A stretch of DNA of 64,000 bases from contig JACCGJ010000568.1 of assembly GCA_013407085.1 (NCBI GenBank), positions 1 through 64,000 on the forward strand. The letters run 5' to 3'. Positions 46,401 to 58,400 of this stretch are shown here, one piece after another. A model generated the notes under the pieces. The model searched no databases. It saw only the letters and a program-made list of their open reading frames with translations, and had not been told where the DNA came from. The DNA is from Atriophallophorus winterbourni. Lineage: Eukaryota; Platyhelminthes; Trematoda; Plagiorchiida; Microphallidae. The translations under genes were made by a program, and so were the position numbers. How positions within the stretch are numbered: position 1 is the stretch's first letter; every line of letters starts with the position of its first letter.

Positions 46401-49400
46401 AACATGGCCAATGTTCTTTCGCCGCGTTTGCAAGATGCTGACACCGCAACGTCACTAATGATTTTGTATGGACAAGCTGTGACACGACGTAATTTCCACG
46501 CATACTCTTACCGACGCTCCACTTCCTCATCTACATCGGTTTGTAAATTTACTTGATCTTTTTTTCAATACGTTCGCTTTTATTTGATAAGCCCCGTGGA
46601 TGATCCTCAACGCGGTTACCCATTTCGCGAAATCAGTGTAACCTTGAATCCGAGTGTACGCGGCAAACGTTTATCACAGGCATATGCCGTGCGTCTCAAG
46701 CAGCCTCTGGCCGCTCGAGGAGCTATCACGAACTCCATAGAGCTGACTAATGTAAGGGTGACTGTGAGTGCTTGGCATCTTACCAACACTTTGTCTCGGG
46801 CAGATGGATCCAGTGGTTGCAATGCATCTAGGGGAAAGGCAACAATGATTCCAAAGCCTCCACTGTTCTGCTGGCTACCCGATTACGAGAAATGCTGAGG
46901 AATATACGGGCCGCCGTGTGTCTCCGCTCTCGTGATGCAAATGTCTCACTGCAATTTTCTCAATTTGACTAGGCCCCACGCGCAAACTCTGATTGTGTGG
47001 CACTTTGCCCGCATTCCCGCTTTTGATTTAACACATACATAGGTATATCTAAGTATCTTCATGACGATACCTCACATAGCCTAGACTTCATGGAAGCCAA
47101 TTAATTCTTACTCGCGGTGTCAAACATTAAAAAATACACTATTCGGAAGAATATCTGCAGCAACCCAGCACGATGTACGTATGAAAGCACAAGCCTGATC
47201 CAGGCATAGTGCCGTACAGTCAGAGACTGCACATGGGCTAAGATACTGTCAGGTTGCCCAGGCCTAGACAGATACGAGAAATAAAATAGAATAGAGATGG
47301 TAGTGAGACTCCAACCTGTTTCAGCATGCAGCTCACCGCCGATGGCCAATCAATTTAGCACGTTGTTAGCCACACAGCACAGAAGTACTGCATGATTTGC
47401 ACATCCAGCACTTCTCTTTGCTGATGAATCCTCAAATTAACATCGGTCATATGCGCCCGATGTCGTTTGTATCTGCAATATCGATTGACTTATCCGCTAA
47501 ACATACAATCCGTCTGTCAGGCCATTTCGTTTATCTCATTAACCGATTTTCGTTACTTTCTTTCTGGTCATAGTTTTGTTATTTTCATTCATTACAGCTA
47601 CGCGGCTTGCTGTGAGTTTCTTCAAACGAATAACTTGCTGTCCATTATACGTGCACACGAAGCTCAGGACGCAGGGTGAGCACTTGTTTTTTCTTCTTCC
47701 CAATGCTCGTATTGTTGATTTTGATACCGGGCGCGAAATTTTAACCTCTTTCGTTTTGCCATACCAAGGATGTGCGTTTGCTTACGTGTGAAGCCCGTTT
47801 CCGTGTTCCGTTTATCGGTCAAGCTCAAGTCGTTTTGTGTGTACTACCTCATTCCAAAAGCTTCGGAGCATGAAACCACCATGGTCAACATTGACGTCAT
47901 CTGTCGTGTTTTGTCGTCTTGACGATCGTTTTAGCGGCTGTTCAGCTGTTCACTTATTTGTCTGTTAAATAGCTGAAATCAGCATTGACCATGCAGTCCG
48001 GTGTTGAGTTCTGTAGCAACCGATGCAGATGCTCTCACATGGATGGCTCACGGATAGTTACTTACTACGGCAACTCATCTAATTACATACTCAGATACAA
48101 CAAATACGCAGTTTGCAAGGTAGGTTGTAAAGGTTATTCGTTGGTTATGAAATCACAGCCTGATCACGGCAAAAGTGCAGTACAGTCACAGGCTGCTGTG
48201 GGCGATATTACTGTCAGGTTGCCCAGGCCTAGCCAGTTGTGAGAAATAGAGAATAAAGATGGTGGTGAGATGCCAGCGTGTTTCAGCATGCAGCTCACTA
48301 CCTGTGGCAAATCAATTTAGCTCGGTTAGCCGCACAGCGCGGAAATGCTGCACGATTGCACATCCGTGCATAGGTTGTAAGCTCTGCAGTTGGAACACTC
48401 TTCTCACGGATGCAAAGATGCACACTTTCCAGACTCACCTTCACTAATACCGAATTTTCTGTCTTCGCCTGAGCACCATCTCAATCCGGTTCATCTTCTC
48501 AGACACTGTGGCACTTTGACCGTATCCATGCTTATGNNNNNNNNNNNNNNNNNNNNNNNNNNNNNNNNNNNNNNNNNNNNNNNNNNNNNNNNNNNNNNNN
48601 NNNNNNNNNNNNNNNNNNNNNNNNNNNNNNNNNNNNNNNNNNNNNNNNNNNNNNNNNNNNNNNNNNNNNNNNNNNNNNNNNNNNNNNNNNNNNNNNNNNN
48701 NNNNNNNNNNNNNNNNNNNNNNNNNNNNNNNNNNNNNNNNNNNNNNNNNNNNNNNNNNNNNNNNNNNNNNNNNNNNNNNNNNNNNNNNNNNNNNNNNNNN
48801 NNNNNNNNNNNNNNNNNNNNNNNNNNNNNNNNNNNNNNNNNNNNNNNNNNNNNNNNNNNNNNNNNNNNNNNNNNNNNNNNNNNNNNNNNNNNNNNNNNNN
48901 NNNNNNNNNNNNNNNNNNNNNNNNNNNNNNNNNNNNNNNNNNNNNNNNNNNNNNNNNNNNNNNNNNNNNNNNNNNNNNNNNNNNNNNNNNNNNNNNNNNN
49001 NNNNNNNNNNNNNNNNNNNNNNNNNNNNNNNNNNNNNNNNNNNNNNNNNNNNNNNNNNNNNNNNNNNNNNNNNNNNNNNNNNNNNNNNNNNNNNNNNNNN
49101 NNNNNNNNNNNNNNNNNNNNNNNNNNNNNNNNNNNNNNNNNNNNNNNNNNNNNNNNNNNNNNNNNNNNNNNNNNNNNNNNNNNNNNNNNNNNNNNNNNNN
49201 NNNNNNNNNNNNNNNNNNNNNNNNNNNNNNNNNNNNNNNNNNNNNNNNNNNNNNNNNNNNNNNNNNNNNNNNNNNNNNNNNNNNNNNNNNNNNNNNNNNN
49301 NNNNNNNNNNNNNNNNNNNNNNNNNNNNNNNNNNNNNNNNNNNNNNNNNNNNNNNNNNNNNNNNNNNNNNNNNNNNNNNNNNNNNNNNNNNNNNNNNNNN

Positions 49401-52400
49401 NNNNNNNNNNNNNNNNNNNNNNNNNNNNNNNNNNNNNNNNNNNNNNNNNNNNNNNNNNNNNNNNNNNNNNNNNNNNNNNNNNNNNNNNNNNNNNNNNNNN
49501 NNNNNNNNNNNNNNNNNNNNNNNNNNNNNNNNNNNNAATCTCCCCTACTTCGGTGTAGGCAACCGGGTAGTATCATGCCTACGTTCAACGATGCCGATGA
49601 CAACGCTTTGTACCCCCTTCTCGCTTTGTACATCTCATTGTTTATGTTTAACGGCACTATATCTGTATCAGATTGTGCAAATATAATATGTATAATAATA
49701 TAATCACGTTCTTTTCAGATCCCCGAAACCTCATTTTACTGTATAAAATGTATCTATATTGCAGTTACAATGATTGAAGATTTTCCAGCTATATTTATCT
49801 TTTCACATTTGGCATTTCAAACGTTCGGACGTCTTATAGTTGTGTCTCATGTCTTATTTGCTTGTTGCAAGTCAAACCTCTCCATCGTTCAGTTGTTTTA
49901 CTTCAACGTGACTCCTATCCTAAAACGTTTGCTCTATGTACGCGATAGCTGTTTCAATTACCGCTTCAATCCCATACTCCAGTTCCTTAGACGTGAACAC
50001 CATAAGGCGTAGTGGTAAACATTATTTAGTCCTCTCATTCTGAAGCACTATGTGGCTGTACCTGCATCGGCCTGATCCGGGCAAAGTTCTGCACGTGGGC
50101 AAATTGCCCAAGTATGAACAGGTATGAGAACTGACAATAGAAATGGCAGTGAGACCTCAGCGTGTTTCCGCATGTAGCTCACTACCGGCGGCAAACCATT
50201 TAACACAATGCACAGCACAGAAGTATGTATGCTGAATGAAATCACAAACCTGATCAAGGCAGGGCCGCGGAGTCATAGACTGTACGTCAGCTAAGTTACT
50301 GTCAGGTTGCCCAGGCCTGGACAGAAAATAAAAAATGTCACAGAGATTTCAGCGTGTTTACGCATGCTGCTCACTACCGGTGACAAATCAATTTAGCACA
50401 GTGCACAGAAATATCGCACACCCGAGCCTCTGCTACTTGAATTTTAATCGGTTTTTAGGGTTCGTAAGCATTTCGCAGTAATCCTACGCGGTATTTGATT
50501 TTGAATTAACTTCGCTGCACTGCGTTTACTATTTTCTTTCAACCGCTCAGTAAACTCCTTTTTTCTATCGTTGGTGATACCATCATATCACCTGCAATCA
50601 ATCACATTGTGAGACATTCCATGACTGCCAGCTTGTGAGTGAATGAATGAATGAATGAAATCACAAACCTGATCCAGTCAAAGTGCCATGCAGTCACAGA
50701 CTACACGTGGGCTATGATACTGTCAGGTTTCCCAGCAATCCCCCAACCTGACTATGATTTGTCGCGCATTCTTTTCTCCTATGATCTCCCTTGTGCACTG
50801 ACGTCATACTTCATAATGATGACAGCTGCCGTTGCGATTTCGCAAAGTTCCCTCCCGTTTCTGATTGTGTACGACAGCTGTGAAACACATCATTTCGTCT
50901 CACTGTGTTCCCGCTTCCACCAAGTTTTCTTTTACAACGTTCCAGTTATCGTATGTACCGGAAAAACGAAGCAACCGATTTTCCCTCGTTAATCACCATC
51001 TTCAGCGCACCGAACTACCTGGACGTTTACGAGAACAAAGGTAACTGTTTGTTTATCCCTTTTCATGTCCATATTCGAGTGCATTAATTTATTGAATGGT
51101 TCGTTCGGTGGTTTATATCGCCATTCTCGAAAATACCTTTTTGTTTGCCTCTGATGCTCACACGAAAGGAAATAAACTGCCTGTGCTACGTGAACATGCA
51201 TTGACAAGTTGCAACTGTAAAAATTGGTGTCTGTGAGGAAGTACTTTTGCGTTTGTCCCCGTCAGTGCGTTCATCTGGATTGCGTTTTTACTGTCGTGTT
51301 TTTATTTTTCCGTTTAACGAAAGGGTCATGTTATAAGAGCCTCGAGTGCTTGACCGGGAGTCACTTTGTGTACCACCATACTACTGTTTCAAGGCTCACT
51401 GAACCTGAGGATGGCAAACAGCCAGAATCCGTTTGTGGTGTATATATATATATATGGAGTATATGAGTCAAATGAAATGCAGACTGACTTTGTCTCTCAA
51501 AATGACAATACCGACGAAGATGACCATTCAACGATTTTTCACGAGGATGAATCAAACGTCAGCACTCCTTCAACATACGAACTTTTAAAAGAGAGCCAGC
51601 AGAGACTTCATCTATACGGTTCTATTCCGTGTATCAGTGCATGCTCCTGTACTCCAGTTTTAGAAGATTAAATTGTGATGAGGATATATATGTATACGTT
51701 CACAGAAGTAAAGAGACAAAGGCCCGTTAGAAAGGCTTTAATCTTCTAAAACTGGAGTACAGGAGCTGTAACAGAAAAGGAGAGATGTGAGATATATATA
51801 CGATAAAAAGGTGAGTTAATGAATCACTACAGTATCGTTCCTTTTTACGATGTTCTTCTTGTTTGGATGTAAATTCATGCAGGACTTTTGAAATTGTGCG
51901 AGTAACACTGCGTTAATAATGAACCGCTCGCCGAAGTTTCCTTGCTGTCTAGGCTAAGGGGACCGGACAGTATCGCTATCCCCGTAGAGTCTATGGCTGT
52001 GCGGAACTTTACCTTGCTCTGGGTTTGTGATCTCATGTCGGGAATCGTTGACCTTCGGGCAAACGTGAACTTATGGATGCTAGACGGCTCTGGAGCATAC
52101 CATTCCATGATCTTGCGCATTTGTCAGCATTCACGACATGTATGCCTTAGCCGTATTACTATGCATTCATTGTCCTTGTGTGTAAACAATGATGAATGAT
52201 AGTGTTGTTGGGGAAGGGAAGAATCGATTATACGAGTTGCGGTTAAGTCTGGATACAGGTTCAATACAGCACCGTCAGAGATTGTGCATGGGCTAATAAG
52301 TTCTCTGCTTGCAGAAGCCTAGGCAGATGTAGAGGACAAGCGAAATGGTTGTGTGATTCTAACTTGTTTGCGAATTCAGCACAGAACCGGTGACAAATGC

Positions 52401-55400
52401 ACGGATGTGCAATCGTGCAGTACTTCGTGCTGTGCGGCTAACACCGTGCTAAATTGATTGGCCACGGGTAGTGAGCTGCATGCTGAAACCGGCTGGAGTC
52501 TCACTACTATTTCCTGTTCTTTTTTCTTCCTCATATCTGTCTAGGCCTGGGCAACCTGACAGTATCTTCCACCACGTGCAGTCTCTGACTGTGCGGCACT
52601 TTGCCTGGATCAGGCTTGTGCTCTCATACCACACCGTGCCATTGTCCTTGTGTGTAAACAATGATGAATGATATTGTTGGTGGAGTTCTTTGAACTGTTT
52701 GCTCATAAATTTCAATCGAATCGCTTCCTTTCAAAGTTTATCCAATAGTCGATTGTACCTTTTCGGTTTGTTTCGCTGTTCGCCATCCTGGTTTCACTTT
52801 TGTTTACTTACTTTCTTACTTTCACTTTGGTGTGAATATCTCCTCCTGAAGGATGAGTCGGCTTCAATGAAGATTCTTGGGAATTCGGGTACAAAGAGGC
52901 GTCCTCAGCACCACTCGGTGTTTGTTCGAGTCAGCTTCTCTAGCCGTTGCGCAACCAAGTGCAACCTGCAAGGCAGCAGGGAGTTGCCGGAAAGAGGTGG
53001 TGTGCACCAACTAACCGTCTACGAGACTGCTCCAGATTTTTCCTCAGGGTTTACTCCCGAATCCTTTCCCGCGATTGGGTATCCCGCAAGGCAACGGAGG
53101 TTTAAAATCAGGGTTTTCCTTCCCTTAGATGAAATGCCCCCCAGGCTAACGAGCTCTATCGCCCGAAGCAAACTGGTTTTCAGGCGCCAGTCACTCGTTT
53201 TCGCCATTGTTTACCCTGTGAACGGAATCCGTGCCAGCCATCAGCGTGGTCGTCTTCATCGTTGATGCTTAGTGCTGATGTAATTCCCGTTTCCACGAGC
53301 AGTTGCATAACAAAACAAGTGTTGTGAATGAGTAGAGTGACATCAGCATGACAGCATCTTAACAAACTTTCCTTGCCACTTCACTGGACAACATTTAAGA
53401 TCAATTTCCACAAATTTGCATCATCATTGCGCCCATCCCCATGGATTTTCTAACCCTGATCAATACTCCACTGTTTTTGTTTTTCTACATACATTCAGTT
53501 ATTTTTCTCATATGCACTTCTAATCACAAATCTGGGCTTAACGTGCCATGCGGTTTGAATAAATACGTGTAGCCTGCGAGTGCCCAAACTCTTGTCTAAA
53601 ATTTTAGAATATGATGATGTTTCCAAGAACCCAGCTAGTTCTAGATCGGAGCTGACACCGCTGACACCAATGGTATATGACCCCATCTTACCAACTTTTT
53701 ATCAATTCGTCTTATCTTCATCACTTCAGCCGCCATTCTTAAATACGAAAACAATCAAATGAACATCCGTCAGTTCATGTGCTCCCCGCCATCCTTACTG
53801 GCTTCCCAATTTTATGGACGTGTTCACCTGGTCTCTACCATTTGTCGGTGAAAAGGGTAAGTGATTGCAATCGGTTGTCTTGACTAGGCGTCATGTCACG
53901 CAACCACTGGACTGCCTCTTGCGTTTGTACTTTCAGTCACTGAAATGCTGGTCAGTGTGTTGAAAATTTGCTCAGATGATGAACTCATGGAAGGCGATGA
54001 ACAACTCGACGGTATGTGCCTATTATTTGATCTTACAGATTAACCATCAGCACAATGCTGGCTCGTTAATCTGTCACTTCCTTTTTTACTCACGTATTAC
54101 GTAAAAAAATCGCTATTGAGGGAGACTAAATTCACGCTGTTAATAAATTTTTCGCTCAAGTGAGCGTAACTATTCGTTATCAGCTGGTTGGCATTTTTGC
54201 AATCAGCTGATCAACTAGCTATCAGGTGTGATATCAGCTGATTTTATTGAGACGCATGATTTTGTGTGAATTCTGGTGTGCTTATGCCAAATCAATGTGA
54301 TATAAAACACTCGTTCTGTGAATAGCGTTTTTACTGTTTTCTGCTGTAACGTTTGTTGTTTATCATCTTAGGCGACACATTATTATACCAAGTAACAGAT
54401 ATATCATCTTTGGGAATGCTTTAGAAATTTTCCAACGGGCTGCTCTGTTGTCATTATCTATTTCGATCTAGGCCTAGACAGGCTGCCAAGCTCACATGCA
54501 GTCTATGACTATGCGGCACTCGTCTTGTTGGTAAGCTATTAGCTGATATTTGCTGCATCAATACTGATTCCTGAGTAACTGCTACGATCGGTTTGAATAA
54601 TCAATAGCGGAAGCTTACTCCCGACCGCCGAAGTACATCACATACAAACACACTCAACGAGGTATACATACACACCTTTTAGTATAAGCTCATAGTCTGC
54701 CATACAAGCAAGTTTTATCTTCCCCCCTTGCATATCTAGACTTGCTTGATATTCCAAGCAGCCCAGGTAAATTACTAATTAATTCTGGTTTTAAGGTGTT
54801 ATGTTGGTGTGGTTTGTTTAATTACTAATGTCATTCCGTTTTATTCACAATGTTTCTAACCTTAGAGAGTAAGTTACTTCTGGCCCCAGATCAGTGTTGT
54901 ATGCATTTGTTGTGCCTGTATATATATGTATGTGTGTGTGTGTATTTATCCGCAAGCACTACTCACTTTATTATCAATTGTTCACACTTCTCTCACTGCA
55001 ACAACACCGAGACTGCATTGCTAACCGATCGCGCGTCGGTTAGTTTATCCCGAGAGTGTTGAAGCCTTCCACTGGTAGCTTGTCTCATGGTAGATTTAGT
55101 TTTCCATTTTATCTTCCAATGCTCTACGCATAAAGCACAGTTTTGGTGCCCACATTACCCGACTGTTGTCAATTACATGCATATCAATTGTTGGGGTGTT
55201 TTTACATTGTGGAAGGAACAAACTTGACAACCGAGTGCCACACGTCTACCAAGTGCGCCTCAGATGGGAACACTTTAGCGCTGAACGATTGTTGTGCTTT
55301 GTATCTCAAGGTAGGAAGTGTGCACAGTCTAAAAGTATACTCACTCTCATGTCCCTGAACCAGGAATACTAATTACACCTCCGAGATCAGCTGAATTTCC

Positions 55401-58400
55401 GTTGTTGTTGTTGGCCTCCCTCGGTCTATGTACTTTTACTTTTGTGCGACTATCTCCTCCTGGAGGATGAGTCGGCTTCAAAGAAGATTCTTGGGAATTT
55501 GGGTACAACGCGGCGTCCCCAGCACCACTCGGCGTTTGTTCGAGTCAGCTTCTCTAGCCTTTGCACAACCAAGTGCGACCTGCAAGGCAGCAGGGAGTTG
55601 CCAGAAAGAGGTGGTCTACCAGACTCTGTTCCAGGTTTTTCCTCAGGGTTTTCTCCCGAAGCCTTTCCCGCGATCGGGTATCCCACAAGGCAGCGGAGGT
55701 TTAAAATCAGGGTTTTCCTTCCCTTAGATGAAATGCCCTCCCGGCTAACGAGCTACATCTGCCCGAAGCAACTGGTTTTCAGGCGCCAGACTCGCCCTCG
55801 CCCCTTCTCCTGTTGGTAGAAGCAGTTCCGCCGGGCTCGGAGAGCCACTCGTGCAGGCCAGAAGCTGGACTTGGTTGTCAGAGGCTATTTGAGACGCATG
55901 CCATATGGGAGCATTTTATAAACAGTGGGAGCTTATCCCCACTGCCACCCCTGGCTATGACAACCTTTGGAGCTCTGGTCTATGTCGACCATCATCACAG
56001 TCGCATCACAAGTGCATATCAGTCTCATGCGCCACAGCGTTTCGAATGACGAAACATTAGGATTCGGGAGGAACAATCTCTCCAGCAGCGCTTACAGCGA
56101 AACGCAGTACTCGGTCGTACAAATGGCGTGATTTACGCTCAGCAGCCTGGAGTAGTATCTGCTTTTTCTACATCTTTGAAGTGAGCAGTCAAAACAAAGT
56201 TCTTCACAACTCGTAGAGTCAATGTCTAAAACTTTTATCTTACTAGCAGAAAATCGACCACTAGTTACGCGAGTATTACGATGATGCTTGCTTATTTCAA
56301 GGCCACTACGGTTTCGATATCGGATCGTGGATGGACAGAGTGACTAATGCTGAAGTGCTTTCAATAGCTAGCCTACAGAGCATGTTCACCCTATTACGAC
56401 AGCGCCGCTTGGCGGTGGTTTGGCCACGTCTACAGAATGGAAAATGGTCGTATTCCGAAAGATCTACTCTATGATGAGTTGCAATTAGGAAGTCGACCAT
56501 TGGGCAGACCGCACTTACGGTACAAAGACGTTTACAAAAGAGATATGTAAGCTCTTGGCATTGACCCGGCGAGTTGGGAAGAACTTGCTCTTGACCGCTC
56601 ACATTGGAGGCACTGTGTAAAGCGTCGTCTGCAAGCTGGGGAGGTGCACATACAGCTCCTGGCTGCTGAACGCAGATGACGCCACTGACGTGCAACTGAC
56701 GCCCTAGAACCGAGTTCTGACTATCGTTGCAAGCGCTGCGGGAGAGATTGTTCCTCTCGAATCGGACTGTTTAATCATTCAAAAAGTTGTAGAACATGAA
56801 AATTCATACGAATGTGATGTACATCCACGGTCGAGATCGACTGTAAGAGGCAAACAACGATGCTGCTGGGAGCCAATCACAATAGCTAAGAGTTGCTCGT
56901 ACAGACAAAAACCGCTTCGAATCCGCGTATCCATGTGTTACCCTCAAGCCTTAATTCTCGCTGTTGTTTTATCCTACACCTCTATGAGCAAACATACTTC
57001 GTTCCACGCTCAGTCACTTTTAACAATTAACATTTACAACATATCTTTTTATCACCCAATCCTTAACACACACAACCTCGCTAATTCCGTTGTTTATCAT
57101 TTACTTTTCCCCACCCGCTGTTTCGCTTTCCGGTTTGGTTGCGTTGCGTTGCGTTTCACATGCTACTCACTCTGCATGTTTGCCTCTAACATCCAACCAA
57201 CTTCCGACAGACCTTGCTTTGTCTTTGGTCTCGTTGAAGTTCAAGTACCCGGATCATTTAAGTCCATCCTCGGATGCTTTTCGCGGTACTGATTCCGATC
57301 GATCGAGCTACTCTTGTTGCATTGTTTTTGTTTGCGTTTTTGTTTCATTTTCTTGCCAACGTTTGGCTTCCGTGTGGTTCATACCACTGCGCGCGCGCAC
57401 ACCCTCTCCCTTGGTTTTCACTCGACTTGAGCATGAGTTTTCAACAAAGTTTGCCGGGTGCTCTGGTTGCGTTGCATGTTAGTAGGCGTTCTCTCTCCGA
57501 CGTCATTGTTCTGGCTTCCCTCAGCTCGTGTTTTCCGTTGTTGTTCCAGGTGGGTCTGTGGCCGCGCGCAAAGAGGTTATTCGGAACAAGATTCGAGCAA
57601 TCGGCAAGATGGCTCGTGTATTCACTGTCTTGAGGTAAGTTTCACTCGATAGAATCCTTGATCGCTTTGTCATCGGGTGGTCTACACCATTTACTAGACG
57701 TGTTCACTTTACCTAAGCCTATGAATTTCCGCATAAGTAAGTACAGGTTATCGTACTATACTCACGAGCTTCAACTTAGCTTTGTTGTCACTGTGGACCT
57801 TTACTTTCCGTCGATTTATTTCATGATCGTGAGTAAATTTGCCGGCTTGGAATAGGCAAATTCCCTTCTGCTCCTGTTGTATCCTTCCGAATAAGGAGGC
57901 TACCCATTAAGGACGGACGGACGGTTAGTGCAGCTTTTGAATAACGTTTCCCTTCAGAATGAGTAACTAGAATCTGGTACTAGGCACCTGTGCATGTGAC
58001 TTATAGAAAAGGTAAAACTCTCCGTTCAGCTCTGGTGCACCTAAGTGCAAAACACCCTAATTAATCGTCACGTATATCATCTACCGAATTAAATGTCACG
58101 ATTGACATGGTGTTTACATTGAACAAACTTCCAAGTAACTTGACACCAGAATCGAAGAACGCGGAAAGCATGTCAAAAGGTAGCCCGAGATGCGAGGGAA
58201 TATCGATCTCATATTCGCGATTCAGCCTTGGCAGAGTATATATTAGATATAGGTCACAGTGTCGATTTAGGCTGTGTGCGTGTTACGACACGGTATGAAA
58301 CCGTATGGTGAATGCCTACAATGTGCAATCGTGCAGCACTTCTGTGTTGTACAGCTAACACCGCGCTATAAAGATTTACCACCGGTAGTGAGCTGCATGC

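Noticed and set aside
48390..49703. Long frames over the N run
   Set aside because: They exist only because N was read as open sequence.
57090..57633. Overlapping 119-130 codon frames across calcineurin exon 10
   Set aside because: They run through intron and exon in the wrong frame and show no domain; the calcineurin reading with matching phases explains the conserved part.
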